NCBI RefSeq assembly: GCF_011761345.1
Contig: NZ_JAASRY010000001.1
Location: 124,001 to 188,000, forward strand
From: Thalassobacillus devorans
Lineage (GTDB): Bacteria > Bacillota > Bacilli > Bacillales > Halobacillaceae
Direction of reading: 5' to 3'
Length of the DNA stretch: 64,000 bases
Shown here: piece by piece, positions 26,293 to 35,966 of the stretch
Position numbering within the stretch: the stretch's first letter is position 1
How the letters are laid out: each line of letters begins with the position of its first letter
The notes under the pieces: generated by a model
The model's input: only the letters and a program-made list of their open reading frames with translations
Database searches by the model: none
Told to the model about the DNA's origin: nothing
Made by a program: the position numbers and the translations under genes

Positions 26293-27528
26293 ATGGGAAA
26301 AACTTTCATACAACTTAAGAGATTCATGACTATCAGTTTGCTGACGATTCTGGCACTCATACCGGTACATACGCTGCACGCAGAAGAAAACGAGGACGAT
26401 GGGGAAGTATTGCCAGTTAAGGATTTGCAAGTACGGGAAATGTCACTGGAGCTTTTGAACAATGAGAAACCAGCCGCAAGGTTCGTTTATAATTCAGGAT
26501 TAACGTTTGAGTATCCGGATGCTGTACGTGGAATCTATGTAACGGGAAATTCAGCCGGGGGCAGTCGTTTTGAGTCCTTACTTGATCTGGTTGAATCGAC
26601 GGATTTGAACGCGATGGTTATCGATATTAAAGAAGATCATGGGAATATCACATTCAAACCTGATGAAGATTCACCATATTATGATATCGCTCAGCCGTAT
26701 ATTAAAGAACCGAGAAAAATGCTCGAGGTTCTTGAAGAAAAAGGCATCTATCCGATTGCCCGGGTTGTAGTATTTAAAGATTCGATTTTAGCAAAAGAAA
26801 GACCGGAGCTTTCTTTTAAGCAAAATGGGCAGGTCTGGGTGAATGGGCGAGGAGAAGCTTTCGTCAATCCATTTATGAAAGAAGTTTGGGAATACAACGT
26901 AGAGATTGCCAAAATGGCAGCAGAACTCGGCTTTATGGAAATTCAATTTGATTATGTCCGTTTCCCAGAAGGGTTCGAGAATCGTGATGAGGAATTGGAA
27001 TACGACCAAGGTGAATATGCAGAACTAGAGGAAGATAATGTGCAAAAACGCGTGACAGCCGTGACAGATTTCGTTGCCTATGCAAGAGAACAGCTTCACA
27101 GCTATGGTGTTGATGTATCGGTTGATATCTTTGGGTATTCAGCTACGATTCCGGAAGCACCGGGTATTGGTCAGAATTTCTCGAAAATAAGTGAAAATGT
27201 TGATGTCATCTCATCGATGATCTATCCGAGTCACTGGACTTCCTACTTTGGAATCGAAAAACCGGATACGCAGCCATACAAGCTTACTGTAGAATATGCC
27301 AAGGTGGAAAATGAAGTGTTAGGGAAGCTGGATAACGCGCCAACTTCACGGCCATGGATACAGGACTTTGAAGCACCATGGCTTTACTCTGGACCTCCAA
27401 CGCAATATGGCGTGAAAGAAGTGGAGGATCAGATCAGGGCTTTAAATGAAAATGGTATTGATGAGTATTTGATTTGGAACCCAGGCAACAGCTATACGGA
27501 GGGCGTCGATTACACACCTCTCGATTAA
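26293..27528 (+). CDS. secreted DUF4015 putative glycoside hydrolase
   Basis: 411 residues. A signal peptide (about 1-33, cleavage near HTLHAEE) is followed by one DUF4015 domain, a TIM-barrel-like family related to glycoside hydrolases. Visible landmarks are RGIYVTGNSAGG, NAMVIDIKEDHGNITF, GFMEIQFDYVRFPE (probable catalytic Asp/Glu pair) and SVDIFGYSA. The substrate is unknown; an extracellular polysaccharide or wall polymer is likely. Its own transcription unit between opp and yjbC. Confidence 0.82.
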   Translation: MGKTFIQLKRFMTISLLTILALIPVHTLHAEENEDDGEVLPVKDLQVREMSLELLNNEKPAARFVYNSGLTFEYPDAVRGIYVTGNSAGGSRFESLLDLVESTDLNAMVIDIKEDHGNITFKPDEDSPYYDIAQPYIKEPRKMLEVLEEKGIYPIARVVVFKDSILAKERPELSFKQNGQVWVNGRGEAFVNPFMKEVWEYNVEIAKMAAELGFMEIQFDYVRFPEGFENRDEELEYDQGEYAELEEDNVQKRVTAVTDFVAYAREQLHSYGVDVSVDIFGYSATIPEAPGIGQNFSKISENVDVISSMIYPSHWTSYFGIEKPDTQPYKLTVEYAKVENEVLGKLDNAPTSRPWIQDFEAPWLYSGPPTQYGVKEVEDQIRALNENGIDEYLIWNPGNSYTEGVDYTPLD

Positions 27529-27536
27529 AAAAGATA

Positions 27537-27572
27537 AAAAAGCATGGAAGCAATATTGCTTCCATGTTTTTT
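27537..27572. terminator. bidirectional terminator after the DUF4015 gene
   Basis: AAACATGGAAGCAA-type stem: GCATGGAAGCAATA with TTGCTTCCATGT, flanked by A- and T-runs, between convergent genes. Confidence 0.9.
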
Positions 27573-27585
27573 TATGCAGCTTAGC

Positions 27586-27771
27586 TTATTTATGAGTTCC
27601 TCCGACTTTACGCCACGTATCCTGGTACGCGCGCGACTTGCCTATAAACTCATCCTTTTTACCCCGGCTGAACAACTTGTTTCCAATACCGTTGACGGCA
27701 ACACCCAGAAACGCGGTTGCTCCGATAATCCCTAATCCTAACAATGTAATATCGAGCAGCAATGCACCCAT
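27586..27771 (-). CDS. small one-helix membrane protein
   Basis: 61 residues: one hydrophobic helix (about 4-28, with a GLGIIGATAFLG small-residue face), then a basic soluble tail (SRGKKDEFIGKSRAYQDTWRK). ATG 27771 follows AAGGAGGAAAGCC, a strong site. No known family recognised. Confidence 0.65.
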   Translation of the reverse strand: MGALLLDITLLGLGIIGATAFLGVAVNGIGNKLFSRGKKDEFIGKSRAYQDTWRKVGGTHK

Positions 27772-27927
27772 AGGCTTTCCTCCTTTACCGGTTACTTTTA
27801 TTTTAGTCGATGTTTAAAGAAAAGAAAAGCGGGAAAAGGTAATGTTGAAAATGCTTTCAAACATCAGTTAACAATTTTGAGAAAATTCGTTATAATGGGA
27901 ACGACTAACTTGTAAGGGAGCAGATTT

Positions 27928-28518
27928 ATGAATTGGTATGAAAAGTTGAAACAATACTTTCCGGTTGAAGAAATGAAATCACGCGAGCATATGGAAACTT
28001 TACTTAAAGAAAAAGGCGATGTTTATTTTAAGGACGAAGGTCCTCATCATGTATTAATGTATGCGGAGTTTCCATTGTTTATTTTCATCGATTATGTTTA
28101 TGTATCAGCGGCTTCCCGCGGTCAGGGACTTGGCCATAAGCTGATGGAGAAGATGAAAGAGAAAGGAAAGCCGATCATCCTTGAAGTGGAACCCGTTGAT
28201 TATGATGATACCGATACGGAAAAACGACTCCGCTTCTATCAACGTGAAGGTTTCAAGCATGCCCAATCGATTGGCTATACAAGAAAATCACTGGCTACAA
28301 ATGAACCGAACTCTATGGAAATCCTCTATTGGTCCCCTGAAGATGCATCCGAAGAACAAATTTATGAGCAAATGAAAAAGATGTACGAAGAAATCCACAC
28401 CTATAAAGATACTCAATTTTATGGCAAATCCTATGAGCCTGTCGACGAGGCAATAACCTACGATGAAGATAAAGACAATGATGATATTTTGGCTGGTCTA
28501 GAAAAAGAAAAAGCATAA
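27928..28518 (+). CDS. yjbC: GNAT acetyltransferase YjbC
   Basis: 196 residues. The GNAT acetyl-CoA motif appears as SRGQGLGHKLM (about 70-80), with the following strand and helix. The C-terminal third is acidic (DEDKDNDDILAGLEKEKA). In B. subtilis yjbC is a stress-induced gene cotranscribed with spx; substrate unknown. Here a terminator-like hairpin separates it from spx. Confidence 0.87.
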   Translation: MNWYEKLKQYFPVEEMKSREHMETLLKEKGDVYFKDEGPHHVLMYAEFPLFIFIDYVYVSAASRGQGLGHKLMEKMKEKGKPIILEVEPVDYDDTDTEKRLRFYQREGFKHAQSIGYTRKSLATNEPNSMEILYWSPEDASEEQIYEQMKKMYEEIHTYKDTQFYGKSYEPVDEAITYDEDKDNDDILAGLEKEKA

Positions 28519-28530
28519 GAATGAATATAT

Positions 28531-28612
28531 GGGGTTGTCTCCTCACGAGCTTTCAGACATGCATAGACCTTATTCTCATCTGAAAAGCCGTCGTAAGGGA
28601 CACCCTTTTTTC
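28531..28612 (+). terminator. long terminator hairpin after yjbC
   Basis: GGGTTGTCTCC pairs with GGGACACCC, with an inner CTTTCAGA/TCTGAAA stem, then TTTTTT. Read-through could still reach spx. Confidence 0.75.
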
Positions 28613-28850
28613 AATTTCATTAGGCTAAATGAAAATGGAATAAAAAGATCCCTTTGAAAGTGAAACTTTGTTAAAGTTTGAACGTATGGAAATAGTGAAT
28701 CCCAATCAAAAGGGGATAAAGACAAGGAAAAATTTTATATAAAAAGATGTTTAATAGATGAAAAGGAGGGTATATTACAAGTGTCAGCCTGATAACGAGT
28801 TGTTTGTATAAGTTTTGTGCAAAATAATTACAATCACTACTAGCTATCAC

Positions 28851-28880
28851 TTGACAGTTATGGTATAGTATACATAGACT
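28851..28880 (+). promoter_or_regulatory. probable spx promoter
   Basis: TTGACA at 28851 and an extended -10 TGGTATAGT at 28861-28869 lie about 90-100 bp before spx. The two are not at canonical spacing, so which element is used is uncertain. 28613-28850 shows nothing else I can name. Confidence 0.4.
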
Positions 28881-28957
28881 GTTATTTAAACTTATTTTAA
28901 ACTGGCAAGCAAATACCAACCTTGTATGATTAATACATTTTGAGGAGTGAAGTTCCC

Positions 28958-29353
28958 ATGGTAACTCTATATACCTCACCAAGCTGTACATCATGCCGCA
29001 AAGCGAAAGCGTGGCTGGAAGAACATAATATCCCTTTTAAGGAACGTAATATTTTCTCAGAGTCTTTGACGCTGGATGAAATAAAAGAAATCCTGCGCAT
29101 GACTGAGGATGGTACGGAAGAGATCATCTCTACCCGTTCGAAAGTGTTCCAGAAGCTGGACGTCGATTTTGAACAAATGCCACTGAAAGATTTGTTTGAT
29201 TTAATTCAGGAAAACCCTGGATTGCTGCGTCGTCCAATCATTATTGATGAAAAACGTTTGCAAGTCGGCTACAACGAAGATGAAATTCGCCGCTTCCTGC
29301 CAAGAAGCGTTCGTACTTTCCAGCTTCGTGAAGCACAGCGCCTTGTAAACTAA
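28958..29353 (+). CDS. spx: redox-stress regulator Spx
   Basis: 131 residues from ATG 28958 (GAGGAGTGA upstream). ArsC/thioredoxin-like fold with the redox switch CTSC (Cys10, Cys13) and RPII at about 92, plus the alpha-CTD-contact Gly/Arg region. Spx binds RNA polymerase and redirects transcription under disulfide stress; it is degraded by ClpXP with the adaptor YjbH, which is encoded at 40484-41380. Confidence 0.97.
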   Translation: MVTLYTSPSCTSCRKAKAWLEEHNIPFKERNIFSESLTLDEIKEILRMTEDGTEEIISTRSKVFQKLDVDFEQMPLKDLFDLIQENPGLLRRPIIIDEKRLQVGYNEDEIRRFLPRSVRTFQLREAQRLVN

Positions 29354-29358
29354 TAGAA

Positions 29359-29389
29359 AAAGACCGCTGGGTATGCGGTCTTTTTTTGT
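29359..29389 (+). terminator. intrinsic terminator after spx
   Basis: AAAAAGACCGC and GCGGTCTTTTT around the loop TGGGTAT. Confidence 0.92.
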
Positions 29390-29422
29390 AGTTTTTTTAA
29401 GATGACCCCACCTAATATCTGA

Positions 29423-30085
29423 TTAAGCTTGGGAAGCCGGGTTATTATTCCGGTAGCCCCAGGCAATGACGAGAAATATTGTGACAAGGGGCATGACGTA
29501 TTGAAGCGAGTCGAATTGTTCAAAAAATATCCGAAGGCGACGTTCTTCCATAATCATTTCGGCAGCCGTGTAGGCGAGTATCCCAGCTCCGATGTATACA
29601 AGGGAAGGAAAACGTTCCATGAGCCGCAAGATGATTTTGCTGCCCCAGATGATAATGGGGACTGATACTAAAAGCCCCATTGCCACTAACAAAATATTGT
29701 CGTGAGAAGCGCCGGCGATGGCGATTACATTATCAAAGCCCATCACGATATCGGCAAACACAATTGTCTTGATCGCCGAGAGCAGGCTGTCACTTGCTTT
29801 GATATCCGGCTCTTCTTCTTCTTCGGTCAATAACTTGATAGCGATATAAATAAGCAGCACACCCCCGATCAACCTCAAAAATGGAATATGCAATAAATAG
29901 AGTGCTACCGCTGTTAGCAGGACACGCACAATGATGGCAAGGCCTGTCCCAAAAAGAATCGCTTTATTGCGCTGTTTCTCTGGCAGGTTCCTGCTGGCAA
30001 GTGCAATAACAATGGCGTTATCCCCGCCAAGGACGATATCAATACCGATAATGATCAGCATTGCCTGAATCAATTCCCATTCCAT
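29423..30085 (-). CDS. yjbE: TerC-family membrane protein YjbE
   Basis: 220 residues from ATG 30085 (CAGGAGGC upstream; the 25 codons before it lack a start site). About seven helices with the TerC acidic motifs DIVLGGDNAIVIALA (about 15-29) and FADIVMGFDNVIAIAG (about 110-125). TerC proteins are linked to Mn2+ export and metalation of exported enzymes. No yybP-ykoY Mn2+ riboswitch could be recognised upstream. Confidence 0.88.
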   Translation of the reverse strand: MEWELIQAMLIIIGIDIVLGGDNAIVIALASRNLPEKQRNKAILFGTGLAIIVRVLLTAVALYLLHIPFLRLIGGVLLIYIAIKLLTEEEEEPDIKASDSLLSAIKTIVFADIVMGFDNVIAIAGASHDNILLVAMGLLVSVPIIIWGSKIILRLMERFPSLVYIGAGILAYTAAEMIMEERRLRIFFEQFDSLQYVMPLVTIFLVIAWGYRNNNPASQA

Positions 30086-30413
30086 AAAAAAGCCTCCTGA
30101 CATGTAGTGACAAATGACTAGAAATAAGCTAAAATAGACAACTAACCATAGATTTATCATTCGATAAATTTACCGGTTGCAGGCAGATGCCGAATCACAT
30201 TTTACAGGGGTCGTGACATTCGTTTGTTTTTAGTAAAATGAAGCATTTTGTTTTCCGAAAAGGCGCTCCTGTCATACAATAGAATTAAGAGATGCCTATC
30301 CCCATATTCCTAAGATTAAACGAGGGTAATATAGGGTAAGGTATACTATAAAATAACAACAAGGGTGAAGCAGTCCCTTCCGCATATCCGAAAATAGAAG
30401 GGAGAGAAAATGC

Positions 30414-31106
30414 ATGGAAATAGAAAGAATAAATGAAAATACAATTAAATTTTATGTCTCGTACCATGATGTAGAACAACGTGGATTCGATCGGGAAGAT
30501 ATCTGGTATAACCGTGACCGTAGTGAGCAGCTGTTCTGGGAAATGATGGACGAAGTCAATGATAAAGAAAATTTCCACGCTGACGGTCCCCTATGGATCC
30601 AGGTGCAGGCGATGGAAAAAGGGCTGGAAGTCATCGTTACAAAAGCACAGCTTTCATCTGATGGTCAAAAGCTTGAACTCCCGACTGAAAATGGAAAAAC
30701 CATTGATATGCCGGTGGATGAGAAAATAGAATCTATGCTCGATGAAAAACTGAATGAAGCAGACAATGAATCACAGGACGACGAGGCAGACCGTTGGGAA
30801 AATGACCTGGAGCCAATGCAGTTCATCATCCGCTTCCATGAATTTGAAGATGCTATTCAGTTGAGCTATCGATTTGATAACACTGATGGCTTTGAGCAGA
30901 GCATGTACCATTTTGAAAATGCCTACTATCTATATATTCAGTTTGATGATGAAAATATGAGTGATGATGAGCAGGAAAATATTTTAAGTAAAGTTCTGGA
31001 GTACGGTAATGAATCAGACCTTACCATTCATCGTCTGCAGGAGTATGGTAAGACTATATTTGCAGAAGATGCCTTGAACCAGATAAAAACTTATTTCCCA
31101 CAATAA
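30414..31106 (+). CDS. mecA: Clp adaptor protein MecA
   Basis: 230 residues. The N-terminal substrate-binding domain (MEIERINENTIKFYVSYHD) and C-terminal ClpC-binding domain are joined by an acidic linker (about 100-135, EADNESQDDEADRWEND). MecA delivers ComK and other proteins to ClpC. Next to coiA and pepF as in B. subtilis. Confidence 0.96.
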   Translation: MEIERINENTIKFYVSYHDVEQRGFDREDIWYNRDRSEQLFWEMMDEVNDKENFHADGPLWIQVQAMEKGLEVIVTKAQLSSDGQKLELPTENGKTIDMPVDEKIESMLDEKLNEADNESQDDEADRWENDLEPMQFIIRFHEFEDAIQLSYRFDNTDGFEQSMYHFENAYYLYIQFDDENMSDDEQENILSKVLEYGNESDLTIHRLQEYGKTIFAEDALNQIKTYFPQ

Positions 31107-31110
31107 TAAG

Positions 31111-31146
31111 AAAGCATGCCGCGTTGGTGGTATGCTTTTATTTTTT
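31111..31146 (+). terminator. intrinsic terminator after mecA
   Basis: AAAGCATgCC and GGtATGCTTT with a T-rich tail. Confidence 0.88.
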
Positions 31147-31179
31147 GAGGCGTGGCTATGAATGAGGCAAAACCTTTGT

Positions 31180-31312
31180 ATGAGAGAAACCTATTACATA
31201 TATGCGCTTTTTACATCCATCATAGAGACAATAAAAGAAGTAAGAGAGACAAAATAAAAATTAAGAGAGACAATTTTGAAAAAAAGAGAAGTAACAAGCG
31301 TAAGAGAGACAA
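31180..31312 (+). repeat. 21-bp-phased array of AAGAGAGACAA cores (array 2)
   Basis: Cores start at 31180 (degenerate), 31221, 31242, 31263, 31284 (degenerate) and 31302, a 21-bp period over the middle units; a register slot near 31201 is unreadable. It spans 133 bp, the same as array 3. The array lies between the mecA terminator and coiA on the + strand. One frame stays open and would encode KRD-x4 heptads, but it has no ribosome site and is judged non-coding. Confidence 0.85.
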
Positions 31313-31430
31313 TCGTAAACGGCCTTCCCAGCAGGGTTTTTGTCGCTCGATGTCGAATAAGTAATGCATGCTTTAAATAAATTCACCAGGTTTTTAAGGA
31401 ATTATTTTAAGTGAAAAAGGAGGTGGACTA

Positions 31431-32564
31431 TTGCTTAGTGCCGTAAATCGTGATGGTCAATTGATCCAGCTGGCTGGCGGGCATAAACCAGAACTTCTTC
31501 AGGCGGAGGAAGATAGCTATTTTTGTCCGCAGTGTCAGGAGCCTGTTTTAATCCGTGCGGGGGTAAAAGTAACACCGCATTTTGCTCATTATCCCAATAG
31601 TGACTGCCCATCCAGTAAGAGTGGGGAGGGGAGTTACCACCATCAGGGTAAGGTCCGGTTATGGGAATGGCTGCAAGCTCAAGGGTATGAGGCAGAGCTC
31701 GAACCTTACTTACCTGAAATCCAGCAGCGGCCGGATATTTTGTTACAGACGAAAACCAAGCGTGTGGCCATTGAGTATCAATGTGCCCGGATACCAGAAA
31801 TTGAAGTAGCAAAACGTACGACAGAATATCACCGTGTTGGTGTCTTCCCATTATGGATTCTTGGAGGTAACCGTTTGGTCAGAAAATGGACAGACAGCAT
31901 CCAATTGACCTCGTTTGAAAGAAACTTCATCTATCACTTCCATGACTACCGTATTTATTTTTACGATCCTTCCACCAATCAAATGTTAATCGCAAGTCAT
32001 CTTCAGGGAAGCGGGAGAACCCGCATATTTACCTCATTTAATTATGTTCCCTTACAACAGCTTTCCTTCCGCCAGTTATTTACTTCTTCTATTCATCCTC
32101 TTAATCATATGCCGCCAGGATGGAAAAGTTTCATTAAAACGAAACGGCTTCGCTCCCCGGGGCATATATCGGTTAAGGAAAAAAGATGGCGACAGTATTT
32201 GTACCAGGCTGGCATTCATCCTTCGTTATTACCAACTCTCGCTTACCTTCCAGTCACAAGCCAGTTACAGATCGCCGAGGCACCATGGATCTGGCAAAGC
32301 CGTTATTTGTTGGATACCTTTATGCCTGCTTCAATAGGAACACTTCTCCCCCATCGTATCGCCCCAAGGGTGAACACCCTATTAAATGTTTCTTCTACAC
32401 CTTCCCCTCTTGAGGAATACTTGAATCTTTTATTCCAACTTGGCTTTACTGAAAAGGTCGCACCACAACAATATCGGAAAATAAAAGTGGTGGCCTTGCC
32501 GCGTACGATCGATGAAGCCCTTCAGCAGGATGAAATTTTATTTAATTCGTTGAAAAAGGGGTAA
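31431..32564 (+). CDS. coiA: competence protein CoiA
   Basis: 377 residues from TTG 31431, with AAAGGAGGTGG upstream. The N-terminus has a zinc-finger-like pair (YFCPQCQEPVLIRAG) and HFAHYP. Next comes a PD-(D/E)XK nuclease core: LEPYLPEIQQRPDILLQ (Asp) and RVAIEYQCARI (Glu-x-Gln). CoiA is needed for recombination of incoming DNA in transformation. Next to mecA as in B. subtilis. Confidence 0.93.
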   Translation: MLSAVNRDGQLIQLAGGHKPELLQAEEDSYFCPQCQEPVLIRAGVKVTPHFAHYPNSDCPSSKSGEGSYHHQGKVRLWEWLQAQGYEAELEPYLPEIQQRPDILLQTKTKRVAIEYQCARIPEIEVAKRTTEYHRVGVFPLWILGGNRLVRKWTDSIQLTSFERNFIYHFHDYRIYFYDPSTNQMLIASHLQGSGRTRIFTSFNYVPLQQLSFRQLFTSSIHPLNHMPPGWKSFIKTKRLRSPGHISVKEKRWRQYLYQAGIHPSLLPTLAYLPVTSQLQIAEAPWIWQSRYLLDTFMPASIGTLLPHRIAPRVNTLLNVSSTPSPLEEYLNLLFQLGFTEKVAPQQYRKIKVVALPRTIDEALQQDEILFNSLKKG

Positions 32565-32656
32565 AAAGTTTCGAAATATCATAAAATAGGGAGGTATTTC
32601 CTATTTTTTGGAGAAATCAGTTATGGTGAAGATATGTACTAAAGGAGGAAGCAGGT

Positions 32657-34465
32657 ATGAGTACCTCAAGTAAACAACTGCCTAAACGTGAAGAGCTCCC
32701 AGTGGAACGGACCTGGAAGCTTGAAAATATTTTTGCATCAGATGATGTATGGAAACAGGAATTCGAGGCTGTTAAGGAAATGATTCCTGAAGTCTCCCAA
32801 TACAAAGGAAAGCTCGGTGAATCAGCCGATCAGTTATACCAGCTGCTAGTAAAACAAGATGAACTATCACACCGGTTCGGGACATTGTTTACTTATGCCC
32901 ACATGCGTGCGGATCAGGATACGACAAATTCTTTTTACCAGGAATTGAATGCCAAAGCGGAAAACCTGTATACAAAAGTTGCCTCGGCCATGAGTTGGAT
33001 TGTGCCGGAAATCCTTTCGCTTGAGGAAGGTACCATTGATCGATACTTAGAAGAAAAAGAGGAGTTAGGCTTATATAAGCATGCCCTCGATGAGATCACT
33101 CGTAAGCGTGACCATGTACTGAGCGAGAAAGAAGAAGCGTTGCTTGCAGGTTTCTCTGAGATCGCTGCTAATCCCCAGCAGACATTCGGTATGCTGAATA
33201 ATGCCGATTTGACCTTCCCATCAATTAAAGATGAGGAAGGAAATGAAGTGGATCTTACGCATGGGAGATACATTAATTTTCTGGAATCCAAAGACCGCAA
33301 TGTGAGGAAAGAAGCATTCCAGGCGATGTATGATACATTTGAAAATTTCAAGAACACATTCTCTTCCACGTTGAGCGGGAATGTGAAAAAGGATAACTAT
33401 TTTGCAGAAGTGAAGAATTACAATTCAGCAAGGGAAAAAGCTCTCGACAGCAATAAGATTCCGGAAAAAGTATATGATAACCTGGTGGACGCAGTGAATG
33501 ACAGACTTCCGCTGCTTCACCGTTATATCGCGTTAAGGAAAAAAGTACTCGAGCTTGATGAACTGCACATGTATGATTTGTATACGCCTCTAGTCAAAGA
33601 TGTGGATATGAAATTCAGCTTTGACGAGGCGAAGGACCTTGTTGTAGAAGGGCTGAAGCCACTTGGGGAAGAGTATACGAACATCATAAAAGAAGGCTAC
33701 GAAAACCGCTGGATCGATGTAGATGAAAACAAAGGCAAGCGGAGTGGCGCTTATTCTTCCGGTCATTACGGAACGAATCCTTATATTTTGATGAACTGGC
33801 AGGATAACGTCAATAACTTGTTTACACTCGCCCATGAACTGGGACATTCGCTGCACAGCTACTATACCCATGCCAATCAGCCATATCGTTATGGCAACTA
33901 TTCGATTTTTGTAGCGGAGGTAGCGTCGACATGCAATGAAGCGTTGCTGAACGATCATATGCTGAAAAACACGGATGATAAAAAGGAAAAGCTTTACTTG
34001 TTGAATCACTTTCTGGAAGGATTCCGTGGCACAGTTTTCCGCCAGACGATGTTTGCTGAATTCGAACATGATATTCATGTTCTGGCTCAAAAAGGAGAAG
34101 CATTGACTGCCGACAAGCTGACCGAGCTTTATTATGATCTTAACAAAAAATATTTTGGAGATGAGCTCGTCATAGATGATGAAATTGGCTTAGAATGGGC
34201 GAGAATTCCGCATTTCTATTACAACTATTATGTTTATCAGTATGCGACAGGATACTCTGCCGCCACTGCACTGGCCGCTCAGATTCTGGAAGAAGGTGAA
34301 CCGGCAGTTGACCGTTACAAGAACTTCCTGAAAGCAGGAAGCAGTGACTATCCAATTGAAGTGCTGAAGCAGGCTGGTGTTGATATGACATCCAAAGAGC
34401 CAATCCTTGCAGCTTTGGATGTATTTGAAGAAAAGCTGAATGAAATGGAAGAATTATTGAAGTAA
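32657..34465 (+). CDS. pepF: oligoendopeptidase F
   Basis: 602 residues, M3 family zinc metallopeptidase. The active site is TLAHELGHSLHSYY (HExxH near residue 393), with the third ligand Glu about 25-30 residues downstream in EVASTCNEALL. Cytosolic (no signal), it degrades imported or signal oligopeptides of about 7-17 residues, which fits the nearby Opp permease. ATG 32657 follows AAAGGAGGAAGC. Confidence 0.96.
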   Translation: MSTSSKQLPKREELPVERTWKLENIFASDDVWKQEFEAVKEMIPEVSQYKGKLGESADQLYQLLVKQDELSHRFGTLFTYAHMRADQDTTNSFYQELNAKAENLYTKVASAMSWIVPEILSLEEGTIDRYLEEKEELGLYKHALDEITRKRDHVLSEKEEALLAGFSEIAANPQQTFGMLNNADLTFPSIKDEEGNEVDLTHGRYINFLESKDRNVRKEAFQAMYDTFENFKNTFSSTLSGNVKKDNYFAEVKNYNSAREKALDSNKIPEKVYDNLVDAVNDRLPLLHRYIALRKKVLELDELHMYDLYTPLVKDVDMKFSFDEAKDLVVEGLKPLGEEYTNIIKEGYENRWIDVDENKGKRSGAYSSGHYGTNPYILMNWQDNVNNLFTLAHELGHSLHSYYTHANQPYRYGNYSIFVAEVASTCNEALLNDHMLKNTDDKKEKLYLLNHFLEGFRGTVFRQTMFAEFEHDIHVLAQKGEALTADKLTELYYDLNKKYFGDELVIDDEIGLEWARIPHFYYNYYVYQYATGYSAATALAAQILEEGEPAVDRYKNFLKAGSSDYPIEVLKQAGVDMTSKEPILAALDVFEEKLNEMEELLK

Positions 34466-34494
34466 ATAGAGTTCTCTCAATCAAGAGTTAAAGA

Positions 34495-34537
34495 AAGTTC
34501 AGGGTGGAACAGGTTGTTTCCACCTTGAACTTTTTTA
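34495..34537 (+). terminator. intrinsic terminator after pepF
   Basis: AAGTTCAGGGTGGAAA-type arm pairs with TTTCCACCTTGAACTT, followed by TTTTTT. Confidence 0.92.
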
Positions 34538-34634
34538 TTAGGAGTAATAGGAAGTCAGGGCCTTCATGTACATAGATTGTTTCCAGATTGCTCATAATAA
34601 GGTTAATGCTGAATAGTGAAAAGGAGACCTTGAC

Positions 34635-34862
34635 GTGCGGAAATATGCAGTAGTTATTATTGTTTTTATGTTGTTATTGCTTGTTAGTATGAGGAACAAT
34701 AAATATAAATACTGGTCTTATTATATCCGTAGAAAATGGATTGTTTTTTGGCGAAAGACTGTGCAATTGCTCAAACGTGCCCTATCTTCCTTCCGAGGAC
34801 AAAATTACATAATGGATGATTCAGATAAGCGTAATGAACACCATTATGAGGAAGGGAGGTAA
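34635..34862 (+). CDS. small basic membrane-anchored protein
   Basis: 75 residues from GTG 34635 (AAGGAGACC upstream). One N-terminal helix (about 4-20), a strongly basic middle (YYIRRKWIVFWRKTVQLLKR) and an acidic tail. Family not recognised. It ends 6 bp before the DUF3231 gene, so the two are probably cotranscribed. Confidence 0.6.
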   Translation: MRKYAVVIIVFMLLLLVSMRNNKYKYWSYYIRRKWIVFWRKTVQLLKRALSSFRGQNYIMDDSDKRNEHHYEEGR

Positions 34863-34868
34863 CCAGTC

Positions 34869-35897
34869 ATGAAAAGACATAAACACGAGGATCATGTACA
34901 ATTCACCAATCAGCTGACATCAGCTGAAATGGGGAAGCTTTGGGCAGCATATCAGGGGAATACGATGGGGAAGTGTGTGCTCAGTTACTTTTTGCGCCAC
35001 TTGGAAGATGCTGAGATTAAGAAGGTAGTAGAGGGTGCCGTGGATTTAACAAATACGTTCATTAGAGATATTAAACGAATTTTTGATGAGGTGGAGTTCC
35101 CTCTGCCTATCGGCTTCACGGAAGAAGATGTCAACCTGGAGGCACCACGGTTATTTTATGATGAATTTTATCTGCATTATCTCCGGTATCTTGCGAAGGC
35201 TGGTACCAGTATTTACAGTGCAGCAACTCCTATCATGACCAGAAAGGATACCCGTGATTTTTTTGTGGAAAGTCTGAAAAAGACGACCAAATTAATGACT
35301 GATGTTCATGATGTACTGGCAGTTAAGGGTGCATTGGGGAATGATCCGGCAGCACCAAGCCCGGCTGGGATTGATTTTGTAAACCGGCAAAGTTTTTTGC
35401 ATGGGTACTTTGGAGAAGTCCGGCCGCTGCATGGAATGGAAGTAGCTCATTTGTATGATAACCTCCATAATGACATCACAAGCAAAGCACTAATTCTCGG
35501 ATTCAGTCAGGGTGCAAGGAACCGGAAAGTGACTAAGTTTTTGAATCGCGGTAGGAAAATCAATGTCAGCCATATTGACAAGTTTACTAATAAGCTGAAA
35601 AAGGACAATATTGCAGCTCCCGGCCTGCTTGATCATTTGGTGACACCTTCAACGGTCCCGCCTTTTTCTGACAAGCTGATGGTTTTTCATAAAATCGATA
35701 TGTTCTCGATGAAAATAAGAAATTATGCCAATGGGGCTTCGCTTAATGGAAGAAAAGATATTGGAGCATTGTATGCACGATGTCTCCTCGATGTATCGTT
35801 GTATGTAGAGGATGGAGCGAATATCATGATCGACAATGGCTGGATGGAACAACCGCCGATCATGATTGATCGTGATCAACTTTCTTCTTATCGTTGA
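34869..35897 (+). CDS. DUF3231 protein (two ferritin-like repeats)
   Basis: 342 residues, mostly helical and soluble, with two related halves of about 165 residues: each opens with a helix carrying LTSAEMGKLWAAY (first) or EVRPLHGMEVAHLYD (second). DUF3231 resembles spore coat F/ferritin-like four-helix bundles and is common in spore formers; function unknown. ATG 34869 follows GAAGGGAGG. Confidence 0.8.
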   Translation: MKRHKHEDHVQFTNQLTSAEMGKLWAAYQGNTMGKCVLSYFLRHLEDAEIKKVVEGAVDLTNTFIRDIKRIFDEVEFPLPIGFTEEDVNLEAPRLFYDEFYLHYLRYLAKAGTSIYSAATPIMTRKDTRDFFVESLKKTTKLMTDVHDVLAVKGALGNDPAAPSPAGIDFVNRQSFLHGYFGEVRPLHGMEVAHLYDNLHNDITSKALILGFSQGARNRKVTKFLNRGRKINVSHIDKFTNKLKKDNIAAPGLLDHLVTPSTVPPFSDKLMVFHKIDMFSMKIRNYANGASLNGRKDIGALYARCLLDVSLYVEDGANIMIDNGWMEQPPIMIDRDQLSSYR

Positions 35898-35928
35898 GAG
35901 CTTACCTGATTTAAGGTAAGCTCTTTTT
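35896..35928 (+). terminator. intrinsic terminator after the DUF3231 gene
   Basis: GAGAGCTTACCT and AGGTAAGCTC with a TTTTT tail; the stem overlaps the stop codon. Confidence 0.9.
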
Positions 35929-35966
35929 AGTAGAGATGTTACAGAAGAAGTCAGGGGGAGATAGGA

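Noticed and set aside
30086-30300. Mn2+ (yybP-ykoY) riboswitch before yjbE
   Set aside because: Conserved motif elements could not be found.
31152-31364. Open frame with KRD repeats
   Set aside because: Translation of the periodic repeat array; no ribosome site, and the sister arrays are not open.
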